Assembly: GCA_963846005.1 (NCBI GenBank)
Contig: CAWJUH010000001.1
Span: forward strand, 1,116,001-1,180,000
Direction: 5' to 3'
Source of the DNA: CAVSUR01 sp963846005
Lineage (GTDB): Bacteria > Actinomycetota > Actinomycetes > Streptosporangiales > Streptosporangiaceae
Length of the DNA: 64,000 nt
Below are positions 43,974 through 53,070 of this stretch, in pieces (positions within the stretch are counted from its first letter, which is position 1; every line of letters begins with the position of its first letter). The notes beneath the pieces are model-generated. The model was not told the origin of the DNA. It ran no database searches and saw only the letters and a program-made list of their open reading frames with translations. The translations under genes were made by a program, and so were the position numbers.

Positions 43974-44809
43974 CCTCTACAACGCCAGATCCGGCAGTGG
44001 CGCCCGCGGCCCTGCCGGCCTACCCGCGGCCGCAGAAGGTCACTCAGTCCCGGGTGCTGCGGTCGGAGTGGACAAAGCTGCGCACCCAGCCATCCGCCTA
44101 CTGGGCGCTGCTGTCTGCGGTGATCCTGGTCACCGGGTTCGGCATCCTGTACAGCCTGCTGCGGGAGGCCCGGCCGCCGCACGGGGCGGCGATCGCATCA
44201 TTCGACCCGGCGGCGATCAGCCTGTCCGGGGTGCAGCTCGCGCAGATCGCGGTCGGGGTGCTCGGCGTGCTGCTGATCACCAGCGAGTATGCCACCGGGC
44301 TCATCCGGACGACGCTGGCCGCGGTGCCACGGCGGCTGCCGGTGTTGTGGGGAAAGGCAGCGCTACTGGCCGCGGCCACCGTCGGGGCCAGCCTGCCGGC
44401 CGCGTTCGCGGCCTTCCTCACCGGGCAGTCGATCCTGAGCCGGCAGCACCTGTCGGTGCCGCTCGGCCAGCCCGGCGTGGTCCGCGCAGTGATCGGCAGC
44501 GCACTGTACCTGGCAGTGGCCGCGCTGCTCGGCCTGAGCCTGGGTGCCCTGCTGCGCAGCACGGCCGGCGCTATCGCGGCGCTGTTCGGCCTGCTGTTCG
44601 CGGCCCAGCTCGTGGCCGGTTTCCTGCCCGGCAACCTAGCGCAGGATGTCGGCAAATATGTGCCATCCACGGCCGGCCAGGCCGTGACCATAGTCCGCCC
44701 GAACCCTGCGTCCTCGCTGCCGCCGTGGACCGGGTTCGGTGTGTATTGCCTGTACGCAGCCGTCATGCTGGGCCTCGCCGCCCTCCGGATGCACCGAGGC
44801 GATGCATAG
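43970..44809 (+). CDS. ABC-2-type exporter permease
   Basis: A 279-residue integral membrane protein at ATG 43970, overlapping the ATPase stop. Six hydrophobic segments begin around residue 45 (YWALLSAVILVTGFGILYSLL), with two more in the middle, SALYLAVAALLGLSLGALL, and a final one at 255-275. The N-terminus is cytosolic (RVLRSEWTKLRTQPS, the common entry to this family). Substrate unknown. It forms a two-gene exporter with the upstream ATPase. Confidence 0.85.
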   Translation: MTSTTPDPAVAPAALPAYPRPQKVTQSRVLRSEWTKLRTQPSAYWALLSAVILVTGFGILYSLLREARPPHGAAIASFDPAAISLSGVQLAQIAVGVLGVLLITSEYATGLIRTTLAAVPRRLPVLWGKAALLAAATVGASLPAAFAAFLTGQSILSRQHLSVPLGQPGVVRAVIGSALYLAVAALLGLSLGALLRSTAGAIAALFGLLFAAQLVAGFLPGNLAQDVGKYVPSTAGQAVTIVRPNPASSLPPWTGFGVYCLYAAVMLGLAALRMHRGDA

Positions 44810-44994
44810 CCGCCAGACCCCGAACCTGCCGCCTCGCCGGCGATCGGCCACCGAGTCACCCGCAGCCCGCATCCGGCTGCCTGGTCTAGCTGCAGGCCGC
44901 CCGCCGGTTCGTGCTGGTCATCGCCCCCCGCATCGTGCCCGGTCACGCCCAGCTTCCGGCCCCGGTCCAGACACTCCTCTCTAGGCAGTCATCG

Positions 44995-45612
44995 ATGTCC
45001 CCCACCAGCCTCATTCCGGCCCGCCCCGCCCCCTCCGCCGCCTCCACCGGTGCTGACGACATGCTCGCCGCGCTCTATGCCGATCACGGCAGCGAGCTAC
45101 GGCGCTTCGCTGAGCGCCTGACCGGTGACCCCAGCAGCGCCGAGGACATCGTCCAGGAAACGATGCTGCGTGCCTGGCGCCACCCCGATAAGGTCGGCGA
45201 CCGCACCCGCGCACCGCGGGCCTGGCTGTACACGGTCGCCCGGCGGCTGGTCATCGACCAGTACCGAGCCCGGCAGGCACGCCCGGCCGAGGCAGCCGGC
45301 CTGATAGTGCTGGCCGGCCTGAGGTCACCGGAACAAATCGACACCGCAATCACCAAGTGGGACCTCGCCCGCGCCCTGGCCGGCCTGCGCACCCGCGACC
45401 GGAACCTGCTCACCGCGCACTACCTGCGTGATCGCAGTATCGAGGACATTGCCGCCGACCTGGACGTTCCCGCCGGAACGGTCAAGTCCCGGCTGTCGGC
45501 CGCCCGGAGCGCGCTGCGCCGATGCCTCAGCCCGGAAACGGCTCTGCTGGCCGGCGAGAAACCAGCCACCCTGCCGGTAAGCGGTGCCGAACCCGAGCGC
45601 CCTCGCCGCTAG
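44995..45612 (+). CDS. ECF-type RNA polymerase sigma factor
   Basis: A 205-residue sigma-70-family factor. Region 2 is LYADHGSELRRFAERLTGDPSSAEDIVQETMLRAWRH with the -10 binding helices; region 4 is LRTRDRNLLTAHYLRDRSIEDIAADLDVPAGTVKSRLSAARSAL. ATG 44995 is used; a short disordered N-terminus precedes region 2. No anti-sigma gene is adjacent, so control may be at transcription or by a distant partner. It lies after the ABC exporter on the same strand with a 185-bp gap. Confidence 0.88.
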   Translation: MSPTSLIPARPAPSAASTGADDMLAALYADHGSELRRFAERLTGDPSSAEDIVQETMLRAWRHPDKVGDRTRAPRAWLYTVARRLVIDQYRARQARPAEAAGLIVLAGLRSPEQIDTAITKWDLARALAGLRTRDRNLLTAHYLRDRSIEDIAADLDVPAGTVKSRLSAARSALRRCLSPETALLAGEKPATLPVSGAEPERPRR

Positions 45613-45739
45613 GTGCCGGCTGATCCGATAACGCGCAATTCGGCGTTCGCAAGTCCCGCCCTCGGCCGAAGCGCCCGGCCGGGCTAGCCCAGCAAGATCA
45701 TGTGGCACCCGATAACAGGGCCAGCCCCGCCGTGGCCTG

Positions 45740-46693
45740 CTAAGCGCCGGGAACCCGGCCCAGCGCGAGCGCCGCGAGGGCAGGAGCCAGGGCCACCAGG
45801 ACGGGCGCGAGAGCCAGGATGGCCGCGGTGGCGCGCAGTAGGTGCCGGCGCGGCCGGCTGAGCGGTTGCGGGGGCCGCAACAAGCGTTGTACCCGCTGCA
45901 CTGCGTCGGTAGCCGCCGCGCCAAGGGCGGGCGCGGGCGTGCTCAGAGCGGGGGTGGCGAGGGTGACCAGGGCGGTGGCCAGCTCTCTTGGGCTGGAGGT
46001 GCGGGTGGCGGTGTCGTCGGCGTGTAGTTCCGCCAGCCGCGCCACCTGTGTCTCGGTGTCGCGCAGCAGCGGCAGGAACGGCAGCACCTGGCGCCCGATG
46101 CGGGCGGCAGATGTCAGGGCATGGTGCCGGTCGGCCAGGTGAGCTCGCTCGTGGGCGAGGACCGCCCTCAGCTGTCCGGGGCCCAGCGCGGCCATCGCGG
46201 CCGTGGTCACGATCACGGTCGGTTGCCGACCCGCGACGCAGTAGGCCGCAAGCTGCGGATGCTCGACCACGACCGCTCCCAGGGCCGGCTCAAGGTGGCC
46301 GACCAGCCGGGCCGTGTCCGCGTGCCGCCGCGCCTGCCGCTCGGCGGTTCGCAGCTGGCCGAATGCGGTGAGCGCGGTGCGGGCCACCACCGCGCCGGCC
46401 AGGATCAGGCCGGCCTCGGCCACCGCTGCGCCGCCGGGGGTGGCGTAGAGCGCGCGCAGCCGCCGCACACACGCCCCGAGCAGGTGACTGAGCCCCCCGC
46501 CGAGGGCGGTGGCGTGCACCGCCAGCGTCAGCCCGGCCAGCCCGGCCGCGGCCAGCACCGACCAGCCGGCGGCCAGATAGGTGAGGGCGCCCAGCAGCGG
46601 CGCCCGCGCCGTCCACCGGGCCCGGCCCAGCAGGCGGGCGCCCAGCGTGCCCATGCAGCCCGCGTAGGCCAGCAACACCATCGCGACGGTCAC
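45740..46693 (-). CDS. M56-family (BlaR1-like) membrane metallopeptidase
   Basis: A 317-residue protein with about four membrane helices and a cytosolic zinc protease motif HERAH in LAHERAHLADRHH (about residue 180), then a later helix-rich part with LHADDTA supplying the third ligand. M56 proteases normally pair with BlaI and cleave it after signal sensing. No BlaI sits here; the BlaI at 37723 is the only one in the window. The start is GTG 46693 (ATG 46681 is an alternative). Confidence 0.87.
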   Translation of the reverse strand: MTVAMVLLAYAGCMGTLGARLLGRARWTARAPLLGALTYLAAGWSVLAAAGLAGLTLAVHATALGGGLSHLLGACVRRLRALYATPGGAAVAEAGLILAGAVVARTALTAFGQLRTAERQARRHADTARLVGHLEPALGAVVVEHPQLAAYCVAGRQPTVIVTTAAMAALGPGQLRAVLAHERAHLADRHHALTSAARIGRQVLPFLPLLRDTETQVARLAELHADDTATRTSSPRELATALVTLATPALSTPAPALGAAATDAVQRVQRLLRPPQPLSRPRRHLLRATAAILALAPVLVALAPALAALALGRVPGA

Positions 46694-46948
46694 CAGGCCT
46701 GCCCTTCCCGGGATTATGCCCCGGCCCGCTCGAGCTCCTCGCGCGGCAGCGCCGCGCCGGGCTTCAGGTCACTGAACCGCCGCGTCCTCACTCCCGCGGC
46801 CCGCCGCCGGCCAGGCGCATGTGCCTACTATCACGAACAGATCCGGCCACCGGTTCAGGCACACGAGGCGCCATCGCCCTGACGCGAGGTGGTGACCGGC
46901 GACGTCGCATAGGAACCCGGGAAGGTCGACGCCGCGGAGCAGGCCGGG

Positions 46949-47006
46949 AATACCTTCATCCGGGCGATGCCCGCGGGCTCTCGCGCGATCAGCATGGGCG
47001 TCAAGG
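46949..47006 (+). promoter_or_regulatory. Conserved upstream element A, before the NADH dehydrogenase gene
   Basis: A 58-bp block sharing 46 of 58 positions with the block before cydA. Its centre CATCCGGGCGATG is a slightly imperfect form of the palindrome CATCGGGGCGATG. The block ends 40 bp before the ATG. The 353-bp gap 46694-47046 holds no gene. Confidence 0.7.
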
Positions 47007-47046
47007 CCCGAAGACCACACGAGGCAATGAAAGGTCGGGGTGAGCC

Positions 47047-48396
47047 ATGGCCGCAACATCGGGCTCCCGCCGGGTGGTGATCGTCGGGGGCGGGTTCGCC
47101 GGGCTGTTCGCGGCCCGGAGGCTCGCGCGGGCCCCGGTCCAAGTGACCTTGATCGACCGGGCCGAACATCACCTGTTCCAGCCGCTGCTGTATCAATGCT
47201 CGACCGGCATCCTGTCGGAGGGGAAGATCGCGGCCCCGCTGCGCGAGCTGCTCAGGAAACACGAGAATGCCGAGTTCGTGCTGGCCGAGGTGACCGGCCT
47301 GGACGCGGCCGGGCGCACCGTGACGGCGCGGCGGCCGCTGGGCGAGGAGATCGAGTTCGGCTACGACTACCTCATCCTGGCCGCCGGGGTCCGGCAGTCT
47401 TACTTCGGGCATGACGAGTACGCCGCCGTCGCGCCCGGGATGAAGTCGATCGAGGACGCCCTCAAGATCCGGCGGCGGGTGTTCGGCGCGTTCGAGCTAG
47501 CCGAATCCGCCACCGACCCGGCCGAACGGAAGCGCTGGCTTACCTTCGCCCTGGTGGGGGCCGGGCCAACCGGGGTCGAGCTGGCCGGGCAGATCCGCGA
47601 GCTCGCCACCAAGACGCTGCGCAACGAGTACCGGCACATCAAGCCCGAGGAAGCGCGGGTCATGCTCTTCGATGGCGGGACCGCGCCGCTGGCCATGTTC
47701 GGCCCGAAACTGTCGGGGCTGGCCGCCCGCGACCTGAAGAAACTCGGCGTCGAGCTGCACATGGGCTGCCTCGTCACCCACGTGGACTGGCAGAGCGTGC
47801 AGGTCAAGGACCACGGCGGCAACGTCACCCGGCACGAGGTCGGCAATATCTTGTGGACCGCCGGGGTCGAGGCGCCGCCGCTGGCCCAGCTGGTGGCCAA
47901 GGCCACCGGCGCCGGGCAGGACCGGGCGGGCCGCCTGCTGTGCGGGAAGGATCTTTCCCTCCCGGGCCATCCCGACATCTTGGTGACCGGGGACCTGATG
48001 TGCCTGGACAAGCTGCCCGGGGTCGCCGAGGTCGCCATGCAGACCGGGCTCTACGCAGGCCGGAGAATTGCCCAGGAGGCCCAGGGCCACGCCTACGACA
48101 AGCCGTTCCGCTACCACGACCTGGGCTCGGCCGCCTACATCTCTCGCGGGCGCGCGGTCATCTCCGCATTTGGCCTGCGCTTCGGCGGCTTTCTGGGCTG
48201 GCTGGCCTGGCTGTTCATCCACATTGGCTTCCTCACCGGCTACCGCAACCGCATCGGCGCCATCTTCAGCTGGTGGTTCGCCTTCACCCGCGACCTGCGC
48301 CGCGAACGCACCTTCACCATCGACGACATGCCATTGCCGTCCGGCGCGTACAGCGACAAAGGCGAACCGGGCCATCCAGCCAATACCGCCGTGTGA
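47047..48396 (+). CDS. ndh: Type II NADH dehydrogenase (FAD-dependent, NDH-2)
   Basis: A 449-residue flavoprotein. The N-terminal FAD Rossmann GGGFAG (residues 14-19), a second dinucleotide motif VGAGPTGVELAG and LTGDLM-type residues (LVTGDLMCLD) that bind FAD are present. The C-terminal amphipathic helices (FIHIGFLTGYRNRIGAIFSWWFAF) attach to the membrane. NDH-2 oxidises NADH without pumping protons and feeds quinol to oxidases such as cytochrome bd, whose genes follow. ATG 47047. Confidence 0.9.
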   Translation: MAATSGSRRVVIVGGGFAGLFAARRLARAPVQVTLIDRAEHHLFQPLLYQCSTGILSEGKIAAPLRELLRKHENAEFVLAEVTGLDAAGRTVTARRPLGEEIEFGYDYLILAAGVRQSYFGHDEYAAVAPGMKSIEDALKIRRRVFGAFELAESATDPAERKRWLTFALVGAGPTGVELAGQIRELATKTLRNEYRHIKPEEARVMLFDGGTAPLAMFGPKLSGLAARDLKKLGVELHMGCLVTHVDWQSVQVKDHGGNVTRHEVGNILWTAGVEAPPLAQLVAKATGAGQDRAGRLLCGKDLSLPGHPDILVTGDLMCLDKLPGVAEVAMQTGLYAGRRIAQEAQGHAYDKPFRYHDLGSAAYISRGRAVISAFGLRFGGFLGWLAWLFIHIGFLTGYRNRIGAIFSWWFAFTRDLRRERTFTIDDMPLPSGAYSDKGEPGHPANTAV

Positions 48397-48413
48397 AGCA
48401 CATGCGGACATGA

Positions 48414-48800
48414 ATGCGGGAGATAGGAAGCACCAATGAGCACCTTCCGCCCATCGCCGCGTACGCGCTCTTGTCGAATTGCGAGCAGAACTGCCTGGTC
48501 GCGCCCAACGGAGCCATCGGGTGGCTATGCCTGCCGCGCCCCGACTCCCGAGCGTGTTCGGAGCGCTGCTCGACCGGTCCGCCGGCACCTTCCGGTTCGG
48601 ACCCAGCAGCGCCCAGGTCCCGCAGCAGCGCCGGTACGTCCCGGGGACGATGGTGCTGGAAACCACCTGCTGTCCTTCGCGGGGCCGCTGCTCCTGCACG
48701 GCGAGGAATTCGACGCCACCACCGGCCAGCACCTGGGGAACTTCCCGCAGGCCTTCACCCACCTGGCCCTGATCGAGGCCGTGTCCATGCTCATCGATCG
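48414..48800 (+). pseudogene. Remnant of a GH15-like glucoamylase/trehalase gene
   Basis: ATG 48414 opens LPPIAAYALLSNCEQNCLVAP and GAIGWLCLPRPDS, the start of a GH15-like protein. From about 48545 it continues in another frame (VFGALLDRSAGTFRFGP, then YVPGTMVLETT). After about 48665 a third frame gives only the extreme C-terminal part (LLSFAGPLLLHGEEFDATTG, then NFPQAFTHLALIEAVS). About 450 residues, with the catalytic (alpha/alpha)6 barrel, are missing. It lies just past ndh and before the convergent GMC gene, which ends at 48818. Confidence 0.75.
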
Positions 48801-48817
48801 TCCCGGCCTCCCGTGGC

Positions 48818-50371
48818 TTAGGCCATGCGGTTCGCTATGTGGTCGCCGACCCGCAGGGCGTTGGCTATCGCCGTCAGCGCCGGGTTCACCGCGCCGATGC
48901 TCGGGAAGAAGCTGGTGTCCACCACGTACAGGTTGTCGAGCTCGTGCGCCTTGCAGTAGGTGTCGAGGACCGAGGTGGCAGGGTCGGCGCCGAACCGGCA
49001 GGTGCCAGCCTGGTGGGCGCAGCCCGCCAGCGGGATGTTCATGTCCATGTAGAAGTTCTTGCGGAACACGTGGTGCGCGGCCATCCCGGTGTGGTTGAGG
49101 ATCTTCTTTAGCTCGCCATAGAGGCGGCAGGCCTCTTCGTCATTGGTCGGCGAGTAGGCAAGGTGGACCTTGCCGTCGCTGTCAGTGGTCACCCGGTTTT
49201 CTGGCACCGGCAGGTCCTCGGTGGTGAGCCACCAGTCCACCGAGTGCCTGGCCGCGTCGGTCAGGCCCCATTCGGGGGCAAACCACGTGAGGTCGGGCTC
49301 CTCGCCGCGCATGGCCTCGGCGTTGGACTTGCCGACCATCTGGATGTTGCCCATCGGGTACTCGTAGTCCTTGGTGGCGAAGTAGAAATCGTTGATCCCC
49401 AGCGTCTTCTGGAAGACGGTGTCGTTCGGCTCCTTGGACATCGCGGCGACGGCCTTGCAGTTGTGGAACATGTAGTTGCGCCCCACCTGATCCGACCCGT
49501 TCGCCAGCCCGTTCGGATGTTTGTCATTGGCCGAGTTGAGCAAGATCTTGGCGCTGTTCGCGGCGCCGGCGGAGATGACGACGATGCCGGCGGCGTAGAC
49601 CTCACGCTCACCGTCCCGCGAGACCACGACCCCGGTGACCGTGCGCCCGGAGCCGTCGGTCTCCAGCTTGGTCACCTCGGCCCCGCAGAGCAGGGTGACG
49701 TTGGGCCGATTCATGATCGGCCGGACCGCGATCACCTCGGCGTCGGCCTTGGCGTGCACCAGGCACGGATAACCGTCGCAGGTCGCGCAGCGGATGCAGA
49801 TGCTCGCCGGCCGGCGTGCCTCGTTCAGCATGATCCCGCAGGGTGCGTGGAACGGCTGGTAGCCTCCCTTGGCCAGGTCATCGGAAATCTGCTGCAGCCG
49901 CGGCTCGTGGGAGACCGCGGGCCATGGGTAGGGCTCGCTGCGGGGGCCCTCGGTCGGGTCCTCCCCGCCGTTGCCGTGCACCTGGTACAGCCGCTCCGCC
50001 TGCGAGTACCACGGCTGGAAGTCGTCATAGGACAGCGGCCAGGCTGGGGAGATGCCGCTGGCATGCTTGAGTTCCCCGAAGTCGCCAGGACGGAGGCGGT
50101 ACAGGGCTGCGCCGTACAGCTTGGTGGCACCGCCGACGAAATAGTGCACCTGCGGCTGGAACTGCCTGCCGTCGCGGTCGAACCAGGTGTCCTTGGAAAT
50201 GTACTTTCCTTCCACGAACACTGGCTTGGCGTCCCAGTTGTCCAGCTCGCGGGGCAGGAAGTCGCCGCGTTCCAGCAACAGGATGTTCTTGCCCGAGTCG
50301 GCGAGGGCGTGCGCGAGCGTTCCGCCCCCGGCCCCGGACCCGATGATGATCACGTCATAGCTCTCAGTCAT
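48818..50371 (-). CDS. GMC-family FAD-dependent oxidoreductase
   Basis: A 517-residue flavoenzyme of the glucose-methanol-choline type: FAD motif IIIGSGAGGGTLAHAL (residues about 8-23), NAEAMRG, the conserved active-site HQAGTCRFG near residue 458 and AVNPALTAIANALR at the end. A Cys-rich stretch CIRCATCDGYPC in the middle is shared by a bacterial subgroup. The substrate is an alcohol or sterol type. ATG 50371 is used; upstream in-frame starts exist but extend into the divergent cydA promoter. Confidence 0.88.
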   Translation of the reverse strand: MTESYDVIIIGSGAGGGTLAHALADSGKNILLLERGDFLPRELDNWDAKPVFVEGKYISKDTWFDRDGRQFQPQVHYFVGGATKLYGAALYRLRPGDFGELKHASGISPAWPLSYDDFQPWYSQAERLYQVHGNGGEDPTEGPRSEPYPWPAVSHEPRLQQISDDLAKGGYQPFHAPCGIMLNEARRPASICIRCATCDGYPCLVHAKADAEVIAVRPIMNRPNVTLLCGAEVTKLETDGSGRTVTGVVVSRDGEREVYAAGIVVISAGAANSAKILLNSANDKHPNGLANGSDQVGRNYMFHNCKAVAAMSKEPNDTVFQKTLGINDFYFATKDYEYPMGNIQMVGKSNAEAMRGEEPDLTWFAPEWGLTDAARHSVDWWLTTEDLPVPENRVTTDSDGKVHLAYSPTNDEEACRLYGELKKILNHTGMAAHHVFRKNFYMDMNIPLAGCAHQAGTCRFGADPATSVLDTYCKAHELDNLYVVDTSFFPSIGAVNPALTAIANALRVGDHIANRMA

Positions 50372-50452
50372 GGGTTCACCATCGCCGCCGGACGGGCGCG
50401 GGGCATCCCCTCTTTTTGGTGAAGATGGCCGCCAGCGCGGCCGGGCGCCGGC

Positions 50453-50510
50453 AATACCCACATCGGGGCGATGCCGTGCGGCTCTCGCGCTAGCACCATG
50501 ACCGTCAAGG
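50453..50510 (+). promoter_or_regulatory. Conserved upstream element B, before cydA
   Basis: Contains TACCCACATCGGGGCGATGC (50455-50474), identical over 20 bp to element C and similar to element A, then GGCTCTCGCGC, shared with A. The centre CATCGGGGCGATG is a perfect 5-bp-arm palindrome. It lies 42 bp before the cydA ATG and 82 bp from the divergent GMC start. Confidence 0.75.
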
Positions 50511-50552
50511 ACCAAGCAGGCCGGTGCCGCCTTTCTCACGGAGGTCGCGACG

Positions 50553-51935
50553 ATGAACGTTGACCTGGCGCGAGTGCAGTTCGCATTCACCACGATCAAC
50601 CACTTCTTCTTCGTCCCGGTCACGATCGGGCTGGCCTTCCTGACCGCGTTGCTGCAGACGGCGTGGTACCGCAGCAAGCAGGAGGATTACCTAAGGCTGA
50701 CCCGGTTCTTCGGCACCCTGCTGGTCATCAACATCGCCATCGGCGTGGTCACCGGCATCGTGCAGGAATTTGAATTCGGGATGAACTGGGGGGCCTACTC
50801 GCGGCTCGTCGGCAACATCTTCGGCGCGCCGCTGGCCATGGAGGGCCTGGGCGCGTTCTTCCTGGAGTCGACGTTCCTGGGTCTGTGGCTGTTCGGCTGG
50901 GACAAGCTCTCCAAGAAGGTGCACCTGCTGACGATCTGGCTGGTGGCGTTCGGCAGCGTGTTCTCGGCGCTGTTTATCCTGGCCGCCAACTCCTGGATGC
51001 AGCACCCGGTCGGCTACGTGATGGTCCACGGCAAGCCGCAGCTGAACGACATCTGGGCGCTGTTCACCAACCCGGTGTTCGTATGGGGATATGCGAAAGT
51101 CCTGTTCGCGTCGCTGACCACCGGCGCGGTGGTGATGCTGGCGGTCTCGGCGTGGCAGCTGCGGCACCGCGGCGACCGGGGAGTGTTCACCCGGTCGGCG
51201 GTAATGGCGATGATCGTGCTGATCCCGGCGATCTTGTTCACCATGCTGATCGGCGACGAGCTCGGGGTGATCGAGGGGCGCTACCAGCCGATGAAGATCG
51301 CCGCGGCCGAGGCGCAGTGGACCACCTGCCAGCCCTGCTCGTTCTCGCTATTCCAGATCGGCGGCGGCAGCAACGACCACACCCCGACCCAGATCATCGA
51401 GGTCCCGCACCTGCTGTCGCTGCTGGCCACCAATCACTGGAACGGGAAGGTCACCGGGCTCACCCCGCTGCAGAACCAGTACGCCGCCAAATACGGCCCC
51501 GGCAACTACGTGCCGAACGTGTTCATCCAGTACTGGTCGATGCGGGCGATGGCCTACCTCGGGGTGGTGGTGCTGCTCATCGCGCTGTGGGGGCTGTGGC
51601 ATGCCTGGCGCCGGACGCTGGCCACTTCGCCTGTGTTCCTGCGGGTGGCGGTCTGGGGTGCAATCCTGCCGTTCCTGATGAACACCGCGGGCTGGCTCCT
51701 GACCGAGTCCGGCCGGCAGCCGTGGATCGTGCAGGGCATCTTGCTCACCAAGAACGGGATCTCGCCCACGGTCAGCACCACCTGGCTATGGATCAGCCTG
51801 ATCGGGTTCATCGTCCTCTACGGCATCCTCGGCACTGTCGACCTGATCTTGATGCTGAAGTACTCCCGCGAGCAGCTCCCTCCCGCCCGTGCCCCCGACG
51901 ACGCCGACCGGCCCGCCGCGGCCATCCAGTACTAA
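50553..51935 (+). CDS. cydA: Cytochrome bd quinol oxidase subunit I
   Basis: A 460-residue membrane protein with about nine helices. The haem ligand His17 (NHFFFVPVTIG), the GRYQPMKIAAAEAQW Q-loop segment, a His-containing helix further on and the family block GNIFGAPLAMEGLGAFFLESTFLGLWLFGW are all present. It oxidises menaquinol and reduces oxygen with very high affinity. The Q-loop is the short actinobacterial form. ATG 50553 follows GGAGGTCG. It starts a unit with cydB, zwf, cydD and cydC. Confidence 0.93.
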   Translation: MNVDLARVQFAFTTINHFFFVPVTIGLAFLTALLQTAWYRSKQEDYLRLTRFFGTLLVINIAIGVVTGIVQEFEFGMNWGAYSRLVGNIFGAPLAMEGLGAFFLESTFLGLWLFGWDKLSKKVHLLTIWLVAFGSVFSALFILAANSWMQHPVGYVMVHGKPQLNDIWALFTNPVFVWGYAKVLFASLTTGAVVMLAVSAWQLRHRGDRGVFTRSAVMAMIVLIPAILFTMLIGDELGVIEGRYQPMKIAAAEAQWTTCQPCSFSLFQIGGGSNDHTPTQIIEVPHLLSLLATNHWNGKVTGLTPLQNQYAAKYGPGNYVPNVFIQYWSMRAMAYLGVVVLLIALWGLWHAWRRTLATSPVFLRVAVWGAILPFLMNTAGWLLTESGRQPWIVQGILLTKNGISPTVSTTWLWISLIGFIVLYGILGTVDLILMLKYSREQLPPARAPDDADRPAAAIQY

Positions 51936-51947
51936 GGGGGCCCTGCG

Positions 51948-53069
51948 ATGAACCATCTCATCCCGTTCTGGTTCACCATCATCGCGATCCTGTGGACCGG
52001 GTTCTTCATCCTCGAGGGGTTCGACTTCGGCGTCGGCATTCTGCACGACCTGGTCGCCACCGACGACGCCGGGCGCCGCGCGGCTATCAATACGATCGGG
52101 CCGCTGTGGGACGGCAACGAGGTCTGGCTGATCGTGGCCGCGGCGGCCATGTTCGCCGCCTTCCCCGGCTGGTACGCCACCATGTTCTCGGCCTACTACC
52201 TCCCGCTGGTCCTGCTGCTGGCCGCCCTCATCGTCCGCGGCATCGCCTTCGAATATCGCGGCAAACGTGACACCGCGAGCTGGCGGCGGACCTGGGACGT
52301 GCTGCTGACCGCGGGGAGCGTGCTCGCTCCGATGCTGATCGGCATCGCCCTCGGCGGCATCCTGTACGGCCTGCCCCTCAGCTCGGCCGGTAACTACACC
52401 GGCAGCTTTGCCGGCCTGTTCCCGCCCTACGCCATTTTTACCGGGATCACCCTGCTCGCGGTCTGCGCCCTGCACGGCGCGACGTTCCTGTCCCTCAAGA
52501 CGACCGGCGACATGCAACAGCGCGCCCGCCAGCTGGCCCGCTACATCGCCCCGGTCACGTGCGCCCTGGTGATCGGCTTCGCCATCTGGACCCACGTGAC
52601 CTACACCAGCACCTTCTTCCTCAACCCGATCGAGTTGCTGGCCATCCTCGCCGTCATCGCCGCGCTCTGGCTCGTCTATGAGCACCGCGACGGCTGGGCC
52701 TTCACCGCGACCACGGTCACGATCGCGTCCTGCATCGTGTCGATCTTCACCGGCCTGTACCCCCACGTGATGATCTCCTCCACCAGCGCCGCCAGCGACC
52801 TCACCGTTCACAACACCGCGTCCGGGCCCTACTCCCTTAAGATCATGACCGTCGTCGTGATCGTCCTGCTGCCGGTGGTGCTCGGCTACCAGTCCTGGAC
52901 CTACTACGTGTTCCGGCGCCGCATCAGCCGGTCCGACTTCCCGCCAGCACCGCCGCAAGGCGCACCACCGGGCCCGCACCACCCGGCAGCAACAGCTGAT
53001 GGAGCCACCCCGCCAGCCCGCCATGGACCTGACGGGACAGCAGCCCACATCGGGTACGGAGGAAACTGA
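51948..53069 (+). CDS. cydB: Cytochrome bd quinol oxidase subunit II
   Basis: A 373-residue subunit with about eight helices and the CydB start LIPFWFTIIAILWTGFFILEGFDFGVG, then WDGNEVWLIVAAAAMFAAFPGWYA. The C-terminal 40 residues are Pro/Ala/His-rich and resemble no known part. The gene starts 12 bp after cydA, and its stop is 1 bp before the zwf start region, so the three are co-transcribed. Confidence 0.92.
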   Translation: MNHLIPFWFTIIAILWTGFFILEGFDFGVGILHDLVATDDAGRRAAINTIGPLWDGNEVWLIVAAAAMFAAFPGWYATMFSAYYLPLVLLLAALIVRGIAFEYRGKRDTASWRRTWDVLLTAGSVLAPMLIGIALGGILYGLPLSSAGNYTGSFAGLFPPYAIFTGITLLAVCALHGATFLSLKTTGDMQQRARQLARYIAPVTCALVIGFAIWTHVTYTSTFFLNPIELLAILAVIAALWLVYEHRDGWAFTATTVTIASCIVSIFTGLYPHVMISSTSAASDLTVHNTASGPYSLKIMTVVVIVLLPVVLGYQSWTYYVFRRRISRSDFPPAPPQGAPPGPHHPAATADGATPPARHGPDGTAAHIGYGGN

Positions 53070-53070
53070 T

